A DNA stretch of 64,000 bases, from assembly GCF_000739375.1 (NCBI RefSeq), contig NZ_CP006704.1:5084001-5148000 (forward strand). The letters are read 5' to 3'. The position numbers were made by a program, and so were the translations under genes. The notes beneath the pieces were generated by a model. It saw only the letters and a list, made by a program, of their open reading frames with translations. It was not told where the DNA came from and searched no databases. Shown in pieces: positions 14,493 through 23,908 of this stretch; within the stretch, counting starts at the first letter, position 1; the number at the start of each line of letters is the position of its first letter. The stretch is from Comamonas testosteroni TK102 (GTDB lineage Bacteria; Pseudomonadota; Gammaproteobacteria; Burkholderiales; Burkholderiaceae_C).

Positions 14493-14716
14493 GGTTGGCT
14501 CCAGAAAAAGTCTAGGGAACACAACTCCTTGGCCTGCTTCAAGCTGAGGAGAAGATGTGTTGATGCTAGAGATCGGAGCCCATCAGAATCGGGACAGCGC
14601 GATGACATTCTTGTCAGCTCTGCCGCAGCCTTGGCGCATGACTCGGAGGCTTGGCCACCGCCGCCCGAGCACGGGTAGCTCAATGCCCAAAACAAGGGCG
14701 CACGCGTGTTGCGCCA

Positions 14717-15337
14717 TCAGGCCTTGGGACGGGGTTTGAAGATATGGATGGTCTCACCGCGGGCAAGCATCGCCACCAGCTGCTCGATGCGCCTGGCACG
14801 TGTCTCGGCCTTGGCGGCTGTCTGGATACGCCACAGTATCGCGTAGCGATTGGAGGCATTGATGGTTGCAAAAAAGGCCTTGGCTGCAGGCTCTGCCTCC
14901 AGCGCCGCTTGCAGATCTTCAGGGACCGTCGACGTACGCGCCCCATCGTAGGCCCGCTCCCAGCGTCCGTCAGCCTTCGCTGCATCTATCTGAGCCTGAC
15001 CCGCTGGCTGCATTCGACCCGCTTCAATAAGAGCCTGCACCTTCTCGACATTGATCTTTGACCAGACGCTGCGCGCGCGCCTGGGCGTGAAGCGCTGAAG
15101 ATAGTGCTGGTCGTCAAGGCTTTTCTTCTGTCCATCGATCCAGCCCCAGCACAGCGCAACCTCCACCGCCTCGGGATAGGTGACGCTGGGCTCATTGGCA
15201 CCTCGCTTGGCGATCCTGAGCCAGAGTCCGCCGGAAGCAGCGTGATTCTTCTTCAGCCAGACCTCGAAGGCTTTGGCACTCTTGAACAGGGTCGGAGCCC
15301 GTTCGAGCGGGATGACGGATTTGACGGAAGGCATCAC
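14717..15337 (-). CDS. YdeI/OmpD-associated family protein
   Basis: A 206-residue soluble protein of the YdeI/OmdA family. Visible hallmarks are FKSAKAFEVWLKKNHA near the N-terminus, YPEAVEVALCWGWIDGQKK in the middle and RFTPRRARSVWSKIN after it; the C-terminal half (about 110-200) holds PEDLQAALEAEPAAKAFF, the usual second domain. Members have been linked to bacteriocin or peptide resistance in enteric bacteria, but the biochemical role is unknown. Length fits the family. Monocistronic, leftward. Confidence 0.88.
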   Translation of the reverse strand: MMPSVKSVIPLERAPTLFKSAKAFEVWLKKNHAASGGLWLRIAKRGANEPSVTYPEAVEVALCWGWIDGQKKSLDDQHYLQRFTPRRARSVWSKINVEKVQALIEAGRMQPAGQAQIDAAKADGRWERAYDGARTSTVPEDLQAALEAEPAAKAFFATINASNRYAILWRIQTAAKAETRARRIEQLVAMLARGETIHIFKPRPKA

Positions 15338-15484
15338 CTGGACCTATGCGGCATGGGCGCCAGCGCGGCTCGTGGCAAGGAGACTGGCGCCTGGTGGATG
15401 GTACGGGAGGTCAAGTTTAACCAGAGCTCCCGGCCAGTGGCAGTCGCTGAACGCCCATGACTTCGCCCAGTGCGAGGTCTTGGC

Positions 15485-16843
15485 CTATCTCCACAATTGA
15501 ACAAGCAGCCCCATCATCCCGGCCGCGATGATGACGTAGATGACATTGATCTTGAAGCGGAGCAAGGCGATGCCCGCTGCCAGCCCGATGGCAATCGAGG
15601 GCCACTCCATGTGCCCTGCAAAGCCTCGGGGCCAAATGACATGGTAGGCAAAGAAGACGGCCAGATTCAGGATGACTCCCACCACCGCAGCGGTGATACC
15701 GACCAATGGCGCAGTGAACTTCAGCTTGCCGTGGGTGGACTCGATGAAGGGACCGCCCAGCAAAATGAAAAAGAACGACGGCAGAAAAGTGAAGAAGGTC
15801 GCGATCACTGCTGCGACGACTCCGGCCAGCAGCAGCGAATCCGCACCGAAGATCGCTTTGGTCCAGCCACCTACAAAGGCCACAAAGGACACCACCATGA
15901 TGAGAGGACCTGGAGTGGTCTCTCCCAAAGCTAGGCCATCGATCATTTGTGTTGCAGTCAACCAATGGAAGTGCTCCACCGCCCCCTGGTAGACATAGGG
16001 CAGCACCGCATATGCGCCCCCAAAGGTCATCAGCGCAGCCTTGGTGAAGAACCACCCCATTTGCACCAAAGGAGACTCCAGACCAAACGCCGTGGCGAGC
16101 ACGCCCATCACGCTGGCCCACAGCGTCAGGCAGACCAGCGATACCCGCCAGAATCCTCGCCAGGAAAATCGCGCATGCGGCGGAGTGGGAGTGTCGTCAT
16201 CGATCAATGCAGCACCGAGTGACCGATACGCATTGCCTTTTTCATGGCTGGAGCCACCAAAGGCTTCGGGATGCAATTTACCCCCTACGAAGCCGATGGC
16301 TGCAGCCGCGATGACGATGAGCGGAAACGGAATATTGAGTGTGAATATGGCGAGAAAGGCAGCTGCCGCAATGCCCCAATGCCAGCTGCTCTTGAGCGAT
16401 CTGGAGCCCACCCGGCAGGCGGCCTGTGCCACAAGCGCCGTCACCGCAGGTTTGATGCCGTAGAAGAAGCCCGCAATCAGCGGCATGTCGCCATGGGCCA
16501 TATACAGCCAGGCCAGAGCCATGATGATGAACAGCGATGGCAGGACAAAGAGAACCCCTGCCAGAATGCCGCCCCATGTCCGGTGCAGCAACCACCCCAG
16601 GTAAGTGGCAAGCTGCTGAGCCTCGGGCCCCGGCAGCAGCATGCAGTAGTTCAGGGCATGGAGAAATCGCTTCTCGGAAATCCATCGACGCCGATCTACC
16701 AGCTCCTCATGCATGAGTGCTATTTGACCTGCGGGGCCGCCAAAGCTGATGAAGCCAAGCTTCAACCAGAAACGCAGCGCTTCTGATAGCGCAAGAGAGG
16801 TGGGCGCAACCGGATCGGTGGGCCTGGGCAAAGCGGTGTCCAT
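15485..16843 (-). CDS. chrA: Chromate transporter ChrA
   Basis: Start at ATG 16843 with GGAG nine bases upstream; the open frame continues upstream but without family similarity. The 452-residue membrane protein has the two-domain CHR architecture: an N-terminal half starting FWLKLGFISFGGPAGQIAL and LLPGPEAQQLATYLG, and a C-terminal half with FFTKAALMTFGGAYAVLPYV and GLALGETTPGPLIMV. These paired FGG and PGP motifs are diagnostic. ChrA exports chromate from the cytoplasm or, in some members, moves related anions. There is no ChrB-like regulator next to it, which leaves its induction open. About 11 membrane segments. Confidence 0.93.
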   Translation of the reverse strand: MDTALPRPTDPVAPTSLALSEALRFWLKLGFISFGGPAGQIALMHEELVDRRRWISEKRFLHALNYCMLLPGPEAQQLATYLGWLLHRTWGGILAGVLFVLPSLFIIMALAWLYMAHGDMPLIAGFFYGIKPAVTALVAQAACRVGSRSLKSSWHWGIAAAAFLAIFTLNIPFPLIVIAAAAIGFVGGKLHPEAFGGSSHEKGNAYRSLGAALIDDDTPTPPHARFSWRGFWRVSLVCLTLWASVMGVLATAFGLESPLVQMGWFFTKAALMTFGGAYAVLPYVYQGAVEHFHWLTATQMIDGLALGETTPGPLIMVVSFVAFVGGWTKAIFGADSLLLAGVVAAVIATFFTFLPSFFFILLGGPFIESTHGKLKFTAPLVGITAAVVGVILNLAVFFAYHVIWPRGFAGHMEWPSIAIGLAAGIALLRFKINVIYVIIAAGMMGLLVQLWR

Positions 16844-17185
16844 AAAAGCTCCATAGGGAATATCCAGCTCTTGGACGGGACACCGTCTACCCTTGCGGGA
16901 CGGGAGGCTGCTTTCCCGATGCAGAAATTCTAGCCCAGTCGCCCGGGCACTCGTACACGCCGAGGACAAAGTCTGCAGTCACCGAGAGCAACGCCAGCAC
17001 ATGGAACACAGCCGCACTTGCTCTGTTCCACCAAAAATTGCAGGACAGCCCTCTACGCCCAGGGCTTCTTCGCCTCAGATCTCTCCTGCAGACGCAGCCA
17101 CCAGGCTGCCAGAATTTCCACTCCCTCGAGGCACAGTGCAGCTCGGATCACCAGAACTTCATCACCGTAGAGCTGCTTGCAATCT
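16844..17185. other. Intergenic region without visible features
   Basis: 342 bp between chrA and the beta-propeller gene, both leftward. Open frames are of poor composition. It should hold the chrA promoter. No hairpin with a U-run or clear operator was found. Confidence 0.5.
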
Positions 17186-18469
17186 TCAGGCGGCGCTCAC
17201 AATCGACGAGACATCCAGCACATACATCTGGCGCTGCCCCTCGTGCACCGAGTCAATGCAGACCTGCTTGCCATCCCGACTCCAGCGTGGGTGCAGGTCA
17301 CAGCGGTTTTCCTTGCTCAGCTCGGGAGTGGCATAAAAGCTGCCCAGATTGCGACGCTGGCCGGTCTGCATGTCGAACAGGAACAGAAAGCGCTCGTGCG
17401 TGCTGTCGTCGGGATAGGTATCACTGAGCATCCAGCGGGTGCTGACCGGAGAGAAGGTCATATGGCCGTTCTCCACCAGCACATCGCGGCCGATCACCTG
17501 CACCTCGCCTTCGTCGACATCGTGATAGAGGTGGTAGTGGATCTCGCCGGCATGCGGCCCCCAGACGATGATGTGCTCGTTGTCCTGCCACAGGGGGTGA
17601 GAGATCTGGTACTCCGACTTTTCATAGTCAAACGTGCCTACGGCATCGGGGTCGAAGTCGTCGGCCAGTTGCGGCAGCGGATGATCGGAGCACTCCAGCA
17701 AGCGCATCTCGGATCCGTCCGGATTCATGGTGATCAGGCGGTGCAGAAAGCAGGTCTCATCTTTCACACGCTCTGTCCAGCGATGCAGAAAAAGCATGCG
17801 TGAGGAGGCCGGGTTGACCTCGATATGACTCACCCAGTGAATGGCCTTTTCCATCGACGCCACAGGATGGAATGCCTTGAGTTGCGCATAGCTGACCAGC
17901 AGCCGGGCATCGCCTGTCGCCAGCTCCATGCGCCAGATACCGTCGTCGGCGGGTGCCAGAGGCAACTCAAACGGCTGGCCCGGCTCGCTGTAGCCAATGG
18001 TCTCGTGCGTGATGTAAAGACGCCGGTAGTTGACCGACAGTGCCCAGGCACTGCTGGGTGCCACCACGTACACAGGCATGGGCAGAACACGGCGCTCTTG
18101 CGTATCCACATCCACCACCACGGCGCCAAAGCCCGGGTAAGGAGCGGACATATCGCCCGTGCGATCGTTATAGATCAACTTTCTGCCCGAGGCACCGTCC
18201 AGCCATTGCAGCTGGCTGCCCATCTGGAAATTCCAGGCGCCGGTCTCGCCCACGGCGTGAAAGCGGTCGCCGTCCTGGGTGTCGAAATAGCCGATCGTGG
18301 CCTTGACCTGCGGCGTCAGATAGATGTCCATCCAGGGGGTCTGCTGCGCCGCGAGCAGGCTATTGCTTCTGTCCCAGTTGGACTTGTTGTAATAGCCGAA
18401 GAAGTGATGCCGGCTGCTGCTGCCCACGCGGCGGCAGGGAACAAAGGAAGAGTCAAAGGAAATAGTCAT
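17186..18469 (-). CDS. Beta-propeller protein of unknown function
   Basis: A 427-residue protein with repeating strand patterns of a TolB/oligogalacturonate-lyase-like propeller: DLHPRWSRDGKQVCIDSVHE near the C-terminus is a standard blade, and others end in FLFDMQTGQ or YVLDVS. The N-terminus carries HHFFGYYNKSNWD, a motif I associate with a family of uncharacterised propellers. No signal peptide is evident, so a cytoplasmic location is likely. The gene starts 79 bp after the Bug receptor gene and shares its direction, so the two probably act on one carbon source, possibly a carboxylated or sugar-acid compound. Function not established. Confidence 0.7.
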   Translation of the reverse strand: MTISFDSSFVPCRRVGSSSRHHFFGYYNKSNWDRSNSLLAAQQTPWMDIYLTPQVKATIGYFDTQDGDRFHAVGETGAWNFQMGSQLQWLDGASGRKLIYNDRTGDMSAPYPGFGAVVVDVDTQERRVLPMPVYVVAPSSAWALSVNYRRLYITHETIGYSEPGQPFELPLAPADDGIWRMELATGDARLLVSYAQLKAFHPVASMEKAIHWVSHIEVNPASSRMLFLHRWTERVKDETCFLHRLITMNPDGSEMRLLECSDHPLPQLADDFDPDAVGTFDYEKSEYQISHPLWQDNEHIIVWGPHAGEIHYHLYHDVDEGEVQVIGRDVLVENGHMTFSPVSTRWMLSDTYPDDSTHERFLFLFDMQTGQRRNLGSFYATPELSKENRCDLHPRWSRDGKQVCIDSVHEGQRQMYVLDVSSIVSAA

Positions 18470-18548
18470 TGGATGTCAAGCAGTAGCGTCGCAGCGTCGG
18501 GCTGCGACTCGAAAGCGGTTCCGGTCCGGCACAGAGGCCCGGCTCTGG

Positions 18549-19547
18549 TCAGTTCGCCGTGATCTTTCCGGCGGCGATCACCTGATCCCAGCGCTGTTTT
18601 TCCCTGGCCACAAAGCTCTGCGCTTCTGGCAAGGTATTGGCCACGGCGCTCATCCCCTGCTCTTGCAGCCCCTTGCGGAACTCGGGCGTATTGACCACCT
18701 TGCGGATGTCTTCGCTGAGCTTCTGCACCACGGCCTGAGGCACCTTGGAAGACACGGCGACCGTTGTCCATGACGTGGCCACATAGTCCTTCATTCCGGC
18801 CTCGCTGGCCGTCGGCACCTCCGGCAATGCCGCCAGGCGTTCATTGCCGGTCACCGCCAGCGCCTTGAGCTTGCCGCCCTTGACATGCGCCAGCACCGTC
18901 GGAGGGTTCTCGAACATCAGCTGGATCTGGCCACCCAGCAGATCGTTGAGCGCGGCAGAACTGCCACGATAAGGAACATGAACAATAGGCGCACCGGACT
19001 GCAGCTTGTACAGCTCCCCCATCATGTGAACCGATGAGCCCACGCCGGCAGAGCCAAAGTTGATGCTGCCTGGCTCCTGCTTGGCAAGCGCGGTCAGCTC
19101 CTGCAGATTTCTCACGGGCAGATTGGGGGTTGCCACCACCACATGAGGCATCTCTGCCAGCACGGTGACAACGCGCAGCTCCTTGGCGGGGTCGTAAGGC
19201 AGCTTTTTGTAGACCGCGTAAGCAGCATGCAGCCCTATGGACCCCACCATCAGCGTATAGCCATCCGCGGGCTGGTCGGACACATATTTCCCGCCCAGAT
19301 GACCGCCCGCCCCGGGCTTGTTTTCCACCACCACCGGCTGGTTCCACAGGCGACCCAGCCTGTCGGCGAGCATGCGGGCTTGCACGTCCGAGCTGCCACC
19401 TGCAGTGAACGGCACGATGATGCGAATCTGACGAGCAGGATTGGGATATGCAGAGCTTCCTTCAGCCCAGGCAGAACTGACGCCTGCCAGCGTTGCGGCA
19501 GCCAGCACACCGAGACACAGAGAGCGACGAGCGCTAATGCAAACCAT
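18549..19547 (-). CDS. Bug-family (TctC-like) periplasmic substrate receptor
   Basis: 332 residues, ATG at 19547 with AAGGAG upstream. Residues 1-28 form a signal peptide ending SSAWA. The mature part has the Bug hallmarks: IRIIVPFTAGGSSDVQAR, VVENKPGAGGHLGG, ADGYTLMVGS, INFGSAGVGSSVHM and VPYRGSSAALNDL. Bug proteins bind small carboxylates or similar compounds; many are orphan receptors without TctAB partners, as here. Divergently transcribed from a LysR gene with a palindromic site between them, so expression is probably ligand-induced. Ligand unknown. Confidence 0.93.
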   Translation of the reverse strand: MVCISARRSLCLGVLAAATLAGVSSAWAEGSSAYPNPARQIRIIVPFTAGGSSDVQARMLADRLGRLWNQPVVVENKPGAGGHLGGKYVSDQPADGYTLMVGSIGLHAAYAVYKKLPYDPAKELRVVTVLAEMPHVVVATPNLPVRNLQELTALAKQEPGSINFGSAGVGSSVHMMGELYKLQSGAPIVHVPYRGSSAALNDLLGGQIQLMFENPPTVLAHVKGGKLKALAVTGNERLAALPEVPTASEAGMKDYVATSWTTVAVSSKVPQAVVQKLSEDIRKVVNTPEFRKGLQEQGMSAVANTLPEAQSFVAREKQRWDQVIAAGKITAN

Positions 19548-19666
19548 CTAATGACTCCTTGGATTTATTTCTGCGCTCTCGATGCCTGAAAGCGCATGCA
19601 TTGTTTCGTTGGAAGTCAGTGTAGAAAGCCAGCCCTACTCAGAAAAATTCATTTTTCAAACCTACC

Positions 19667-19683
19667 TATACGCAGTTGGTATA
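19667..19683 (+). promoter_or_regulatory. Candidate LysR-type operator
   Basis: TATAC (19667-19671), a 7-bp spacer, then GTATA (19679-19683): a perfect inverted repeat containing a T-N11-A core. It lies 32 bp before the LysR start and in the divergent gap with the Bug gene, the usual place for a LysR recognition site. Confidence 0.7.
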
Positions 19684-19715
19684 CCCTTGCATCTCACCAT
19701 CGAACCGCCTGCGCC

Positions 19716-20606
19716 ATGCCACGCCCTTTGAGCTTTAAGGAAATCGAAGCCTTTCGTGCCGTGATGCAAACCGGCACCACGACCGCTGCGGCCCAGTTGC
19801 TGCACACCACGCAGCCGTCCATCAGCCGCCTGCTGGCTCAGATGCAGACAGGTGCGGGCCTGAAGCTGTTTGATATGCACAAAGGACGGCTGCGCCCGAC
19901 CGCAGAGGCAAGGGAGCTGTTCTCGACCGTGCAGCAGCACTTCGTCGGTCTGGACCGCATAGAGCACGACCTGCAGGGGCTGCGGCAATTCGGTGCCGGT
20001 ACCTTGCGCATAGGCTGCACTCCGGCACTGGGTTTGTCCATTGTTCCTGCTGCACTGCACAACTTTCTGCCCTACTACCCGGGCACCCACATCAGCCTGC
20101 AGACGCTAGGCACCACGCATCTTCGGGAAGGGCTGCTGCACGGCCAGTTCGATCTGGTGGTCAGCACCATGGCCATTGGCTCGCCCGAACTCAACGCAAG
20201 CGTGCTGCATCAGACGCGGGCAGTGTGCGTGATGCATACAGATCATCCGCTGGCGCAGCGCAGCAGCCTGCATGTCAAAGATCTGGAGGGCCAGCTGCTG
20301 CTGACCTTGAATTCGGACGACAACATCTACCTGCAGCTTCAGCGAACCATGCTCAAGCATGACGTCCGTCCAGGCTCAACCGTCGAAACCACCTACTCCT
20401 CCACCATCTGCTGCCTAGCTGCGCAAGGTACGGGATTGGGTGTGGTGAATCCCTATGTGGCGGCAACGTTTGCCTCAAGCCTCTGCATCAAGCCCTTTCT
20501 GCCCGAATGCTCCGTAGAAGTCGTGCTGGCGCTGCCAGGGCATTCCGCGCCTTCGGAGCGCACGCAACGCTTTATCGAGGAGTTGCAAAAGCAGCTGACA
20601 GCATAA
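19716..20606 (+). CDS. LysR-family transcriptional regulator
   Basis: ATG at 19716 gives 296 residues, the standard LysR size; the frame is open upstream but the HTH starts right after this Met. The N-terminal winged HTH reads LSFKEIEAFRAVMQTGTTTA and AQLLHTTQPSISRLLAQM. The remainder (about 90-296) is the two-lobe effector-binding domain. It faces the Bug receptor gene across a 168-bp gap holding a T-N11-A palindrome, so it most likely controls that gene, its propeller partner and itself. Effector unknown. Confidence 0.93.
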   Translation: MPRPLSFKEIEAFRAVMQTGTTTAAAQLLHTTQPSISRLLAQMQTGAGLKLFDMHKGRLRPTAEARELFSTVQQHFVGLDRIEHDLQGLRQFGAGTLRIGCTPALGLSIVPAALHNFLPYYPGTHISLQTLGTTHLREGLLHGQFDLVVSTMAIGSPELNASVLHQTRAVCVMHTDHPLAQRSSLHVKDLEGQLLLTLNSDDNIYLQLQRTMLKHDVRPGSTVETTYSSTICCLAAQGTGLGVVNPYVAATFASSLCIKPFLPECSVEVVLALPGHSAPSERTQRFIEELQKQLTA

Positions 20607-20733
20607 GGCGATCAGATTCGCGAAAAAGGCCGGCCCCTCACCCGGCCTGCGCATCAGAGACGGTGCGGCCATAGGTCTGTACCCTCTACCCAGCACATAG
20701 ACCGGAATGGAGTGATGACAGGCAAGCTCGGTA

Positions 20734-21039
20734 TCAACGGGCCTTGCATTGAATCGGCACCATGCGGCCGATCTCCACCGTCAGCTCCGGCCCTTTGCCT
20801 CGAATGGTGTTGGGCCCGTTGCTGTATACAAACCCGGAACCGCTGGGTTGCTGCGACAACTCAACGCTTTGACCGCCACGTATCAGGACTGCCTTGCTGC
20901 TGGCCGGCAAAAAGCGCACCGAGATCGATTCTCCATTGCTACAGGCGAAGGCCACTTCACGCTCCGCATCCCGAGGTGGCACAGCACTGCAGGCACTGAC
21001 AGCGATGGCGATGAACAAGGCGGATCCAGTGACTCTCAT
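20734..21039 (-). CDS. MliC-like lysozyme inhibitor lipoprotein
   Basis: ATG at 21039 is preferred over 21057 because AGGGGAG lies ahead of it with proper spacing; 101 residues result. A lipoprotein signal ends in AVSAC. The mature domain matches MliC/PliC inhibitors of C-type lysozyme: a FACSNGESISVRFLP strand pair, SKAVLIRGGQSVELSQQ, then GPELTVEIGRMVPIQC, with two cysteines (FAC and IQC) that can pair. Such proteins protect the cell envelope from host or environmental lysozyme. It stands alone. Confidence 0.8.
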   Translation of the reverse strand: MRVTGSALFIAIAVSACSAVPPRDAEREVAFACSNGESISVRFLPASSKAVLIRGGQSVELSQQPSGSGFVYSNGPNTIRGKGPELTVEIGRMVPIQCKAR

Positions 21040-21139
21040 AGATTTCTCCCCTGACATTTCAAAGCAGGACTGAGGCAGCCGGTCGATGCCAGTTCCAACG
21101 TCTGCCGAGCGATCTGGACCGCGCCACCCCCAACCTGAT

Positions 21140-22630
21140 TCAGGCAGGGCTTACACGCCTGTCGCGCTCCTTGTCCCGATACAGGCGCGCCTTTTCAGCA
21201 TACATCGCCTTGTCGGCCCCCTGAACAATGCTCTCTATAGAGGTGCCCTCCTGGCCGCAGGCATGGCCCATCGAGACCTGAATACTGTGGCCCGGATAGA
21301 ACTGATTGTTCAACTCCAGCAAGGACAAGATGCGCTCCTGCAATGCCATGGCACCGCGCTCATCGGTTCCCGGCAGGAGCACGACAAACTCGTCGCCGCC
21401 GATACGGGCTGCACAGGCCGGCGCATCGACGGCCTTGGTGAGAACCTCTCCCATACGCCTGAGCATGGCATCGCCTGCCGTATGGCCATGTTCGTCGTTG
21501 ACGACCTTGAGGCCATTCATATCTATGGCGATCATGGACAAGGGCCAGGGGCCCTTGCGCGACAGCCGGTTCAGTTCTTCGGTATAAAAAGCACGGTTGC
21601 GCAACTGTGTCAGTACATCATGCTTGCCCAGATATTCAAGATAAGCCTCTGCCTTCTTGCGCGCCGTGATATCCACCAGTGACAGCAGCACCAAGCCCCA
21701 TTTTTCCGCGTGGCTGCTCATGATGGCGAACTCCATGTGAATATGGAGCACATCACCGGCCAGCCCGTAGTTCACCACTTCCCGCTGCTGCACCAGCTTG
21801 CCGTCCCAAAGGTCTATCAGTTGCTCGGCAAACGAGTCATACATTTCGCCCCTGAAAACCCTGGACAGGTTCTGCAGCAGTTGCTGCTTGCTCTCGGCAC
21901 CGAACATCTGCAGCGTCTGGCGATTCACATCAAGGACCTGGATTTCCTGCATGCAGCGCGTCACGAACTCCGGGTGCACCTTCAGAAAGGTCCTGAAATC
22001 GGTGATCCCGCGCGCCCGGACATCGTCCATCAGGCGCTTGACCACGCTGAAGTCCTCGACCCACAGCGACACCGGTGAGTACTCGAACAGGTCACGGGCG
22101 TACTGCTCGCTGCTCTGCAGCCGCGTCGTGCTCTGCACTTCGGCCGTCACATCCTCCAGGGAGACCAGCACCCGGCTCCAGCTTTGCTCGTAGCCCGGCA
22201 GCACACGTGCCCTCACCTGCACATCGAGTCGCCGCCCATCCAGTGCATAGTTGACCGAACGGGTCTCGAAACTCAGCACCCCGTCCCAGAGGGCGAGCAG
22301 CTCGTTCATGATGCTGTCGAGCATGTCGCCGCGAAAGACTTCGCTCAACCGGCTCTTCAGGGTTTGCTCGTCTGCGGCCTTGAACAGATCCAGCGTGTAT
22401 TGGTTGACCCGCAGCACCTTGTAGGACTGACTGCACAGCTTGAGTCGCTCCGGATCCTCTCTGAGGAAGCTCAGCAGATCGCTTACCCCATCCGCTCGCC
22501 ACTGATCGAATATCTGTCTGAGGCCGCTGTAATCCTCCATCCAGAGCGATACCGGGGCCAGGTTGAACATATCCTCGAAGTCCAGACCTTCAGCGAGAGA
22601 ATTTTTCACAAACGATACCTCCGCCAACAA
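21140..22630 (-). CDS. Diguanylate cyclase with two tandem PAS-like sensor domains
   Basis: 496 residues. Residues about 22-165 and 182-325 are two copies of the same sensor unit: each starts with APVSLWMEDYS or SPVSLWVEDFS, continues with FLREDPERL or FLKVHPEFV, then VLRVNQYTL or VLDVNRQTL and VFRGDM or VFRGEM, and ends LVSLEDVT or LLSLVDIT. The GGDEF domain follows (about 335-490) with the active site ARIGGDEFVVLLP. A canonical RxxD product-inhibition site is not seen at the usual spacing. It should make c-di-GMP under control of a signal bound by the PAS units. No transmembrane segment. Confidence 0.9.
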   Translation of the reverse strand: MLAEVSFVKNSLAEGLDFEDMFNLAPVSLWMEDYSGLRQIFDQWRADGVSDLLSFLREDPERLKLCSQSYKVLRVNQYTLDLFKAADEQTLKSRLSEVFRGDMLDSIMNELLALWDGVLSFETRSVNYALDGRRLDVQVRARVLPGYEQSWSRVLVSLEDVTAEVQSTTRLQSSEQYARDLFEYSPVSLWVEDFSVVKRLMDDVRARGITDFRTFLKVHPEFVTRCMQEIQVLDVNRQTLQMFGAESKQQLLQNLSRVFRGEMYDSFAEQLIDLWDGKLVQQREVVNYGLAGDVLHIHMEFAIMSSHAEKWGLVLLSLVDITARKKAEAYLEYLGKHDVLTQLRNRAFYTEELNRLSRKGPWPLSMIAIDMNGLKVVNDEHGHTAGDAMLRRMGEVLTKAVDAPACAARIGGDEFVVLLPGTDERGAMALQERILSLLELNNQFYPGHSIQVSMGHACGQEGTSIESIVQGADKAMYAEKARLYRDKERDRRVSPA

Positions 22631-22700
22631 TTATTACCGAGACGACAGGCCTGTGCGCATGCCCTCTTGCGCAGGATCGATGGGCTGTCCCGACGCCATG

Positions 22701-22723
22701 AAAAAAGACTCCCGTGGGAGTCT
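22701..22723 (-). terminator. Terminator of the GAF-GGDEF gene
   Basis: Read leftward: AGACTCCCACGGGAGTCT followed by TTTTTT. A compact 8-bp stem with a U-run, a few bases after the stop codon of the gene that ends at 22730. It separates the two diguanylate cyclase genes into independent units. Confidence 0.92.
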
Positions 22724-22729
22724 CTCGGC

Positions 22730-23752
22730 TCAGATCGCCTCGGGCAGTCTCTGCCGCGTGGCTTTCACCTTGTACATCGCGGCATCGGCTTTCTGCAGGG
22801 CATCGTCCACATCGGTTTCATCGGGCATCAAGCAGACCATGCCCACGCTGGCTCCGGCATAGTCGATCTTGCGCCCGTCGGACAGTTGCAAGCTGGTGGC
22901 AGAGGCCTTGCTCAGCCTCAGCTGCATCTCCCTGATCACGCTGTCACCGTCTTCATCGAGCAAGGGCCCTGTGCCGACCATGACGAATTCATCGCCGCCA
23001 AAGCGAGCCAGCATGTCACTGCTGCGCAGGCCGGCTCGCAATTGCTCGGCCATGGAACGCAGCAACGCATCCCCGGCTTCATGACCAAACTGGTCATTGA
23101 TCTGCTTGAAGCGATCAAGATCCACGAATCCCACCAGCACCCATTCACGGGTACGTCGGCAATGGGCGATGAGCCGGTTGAGCTCCTCGGTCACGCAGCG
23201 GCGATTGGGCAATCCGGTCAGGGCATCAAGCATGGCGAGCGAAGCCAGCTCCTCGTTGGCATGCTGCAGCGAGCGCACCAGTTGCTCGCGCTCGGCAAAG
23301 CCTGCAATGATCTTGGCGAACAGGCGCAGCAAATCCTCGGCCTCGCCCGCCAGCGCGACGGAGTGATCGCTGGCGGCACACAAAGTGCCGAACAATGCGC
23401 CATTGGAAAAGCGCACGGGCGTGCTCACATAGGTCTGGATGCCCAGTTGGCGCGCGGCATCCGAGTCGCCCCAGCACTCGCCAACATTGTCCGTAAAGGT
23501 ACGCCCTTCATCGAGCGAGCGCTTGCACAAGGTGTCGTGCCAGGGAACCTCCAGTCCTTCAGGAATCGTCATCCCTCCCGTATTGAGGGAGTACAGCACA
23601 TTCTGAATACCGCGTGCCTCATCCACCGTGGTGAGATAGGCCGACTCGAGATCCGTCACTTCCACCATGATTTCCAGCAGAGGCCGCGTGAAGCTGGGCA
23701 GATTCTGAGAATTGGATACGGTCTGGGAAAGGCGCTGAATAATTGATGGCAT
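22730..23752 (-). CDS. Diguanylate cyclase with GAF domain
   Basis: ATG at 23752 gives 340 residues. The N-terminal 165 residues form a GAF-type sensor (MVEVTDLESAYLTTVDEARG, VPWHDTLCKRSLDEG, YVSTPVRFSNGALFGTLCAA). The GGDEF domain (about 175-340) has the active motif ARFGGDEFVMVG and, five residues upstream, RSSD, an intact inhibitory I-site, so it should be both active and feedback-regulated. Cytoplasmic. It follows the histidine kinase gene by 156 bp in the same direction and precedes another cyclase gene, but a terminator lies between the two cyclases. Confidence 0.92.
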   Translation of the reverse strand: MPSIIQRLSQTVSNSQNLPSFTRPLLEIMVEVTDLESAYLTTVDEARGIQNVLYSLNTGGMTIPEGLEVPWHDTLCKRSLDEGRTFTDNVGECWGDSDAARQLGIQTYVSTPVRFSNGALFGTLCAASDHSVALAGEAEDLLRLFAKIIAGFAEREQLVRSLQHANEELASLAMLDALTGLPNRRCVTEELNRLIAHCRRTREWVLVGFVDLDRFKQINDQFGHEAGDALLRSMAEQLRAGLRSSDMLARFGGDEFVMVGTGPLLDEDGDSVIREMQLRLSKASATSLQLSDGRKIDYAGASVGMVCLMPDETDVDDALQKADAAMYKVKATRQRLPEAI

Positions 23753-23908
23753 GGTGCAATTGGAGGGAAGGAACACACGACAAGTGCGGCTGCTCAAACA
23801 AGGTCTGAAGTCTCGACATCATCGCTTGCATGCGGCTCAGACAATTCGCCAATCATGCAATGAAAGCCGGATTTCAGCGCCTGTCATTTCAAGCAATCGA
23901 TTGTCGGA

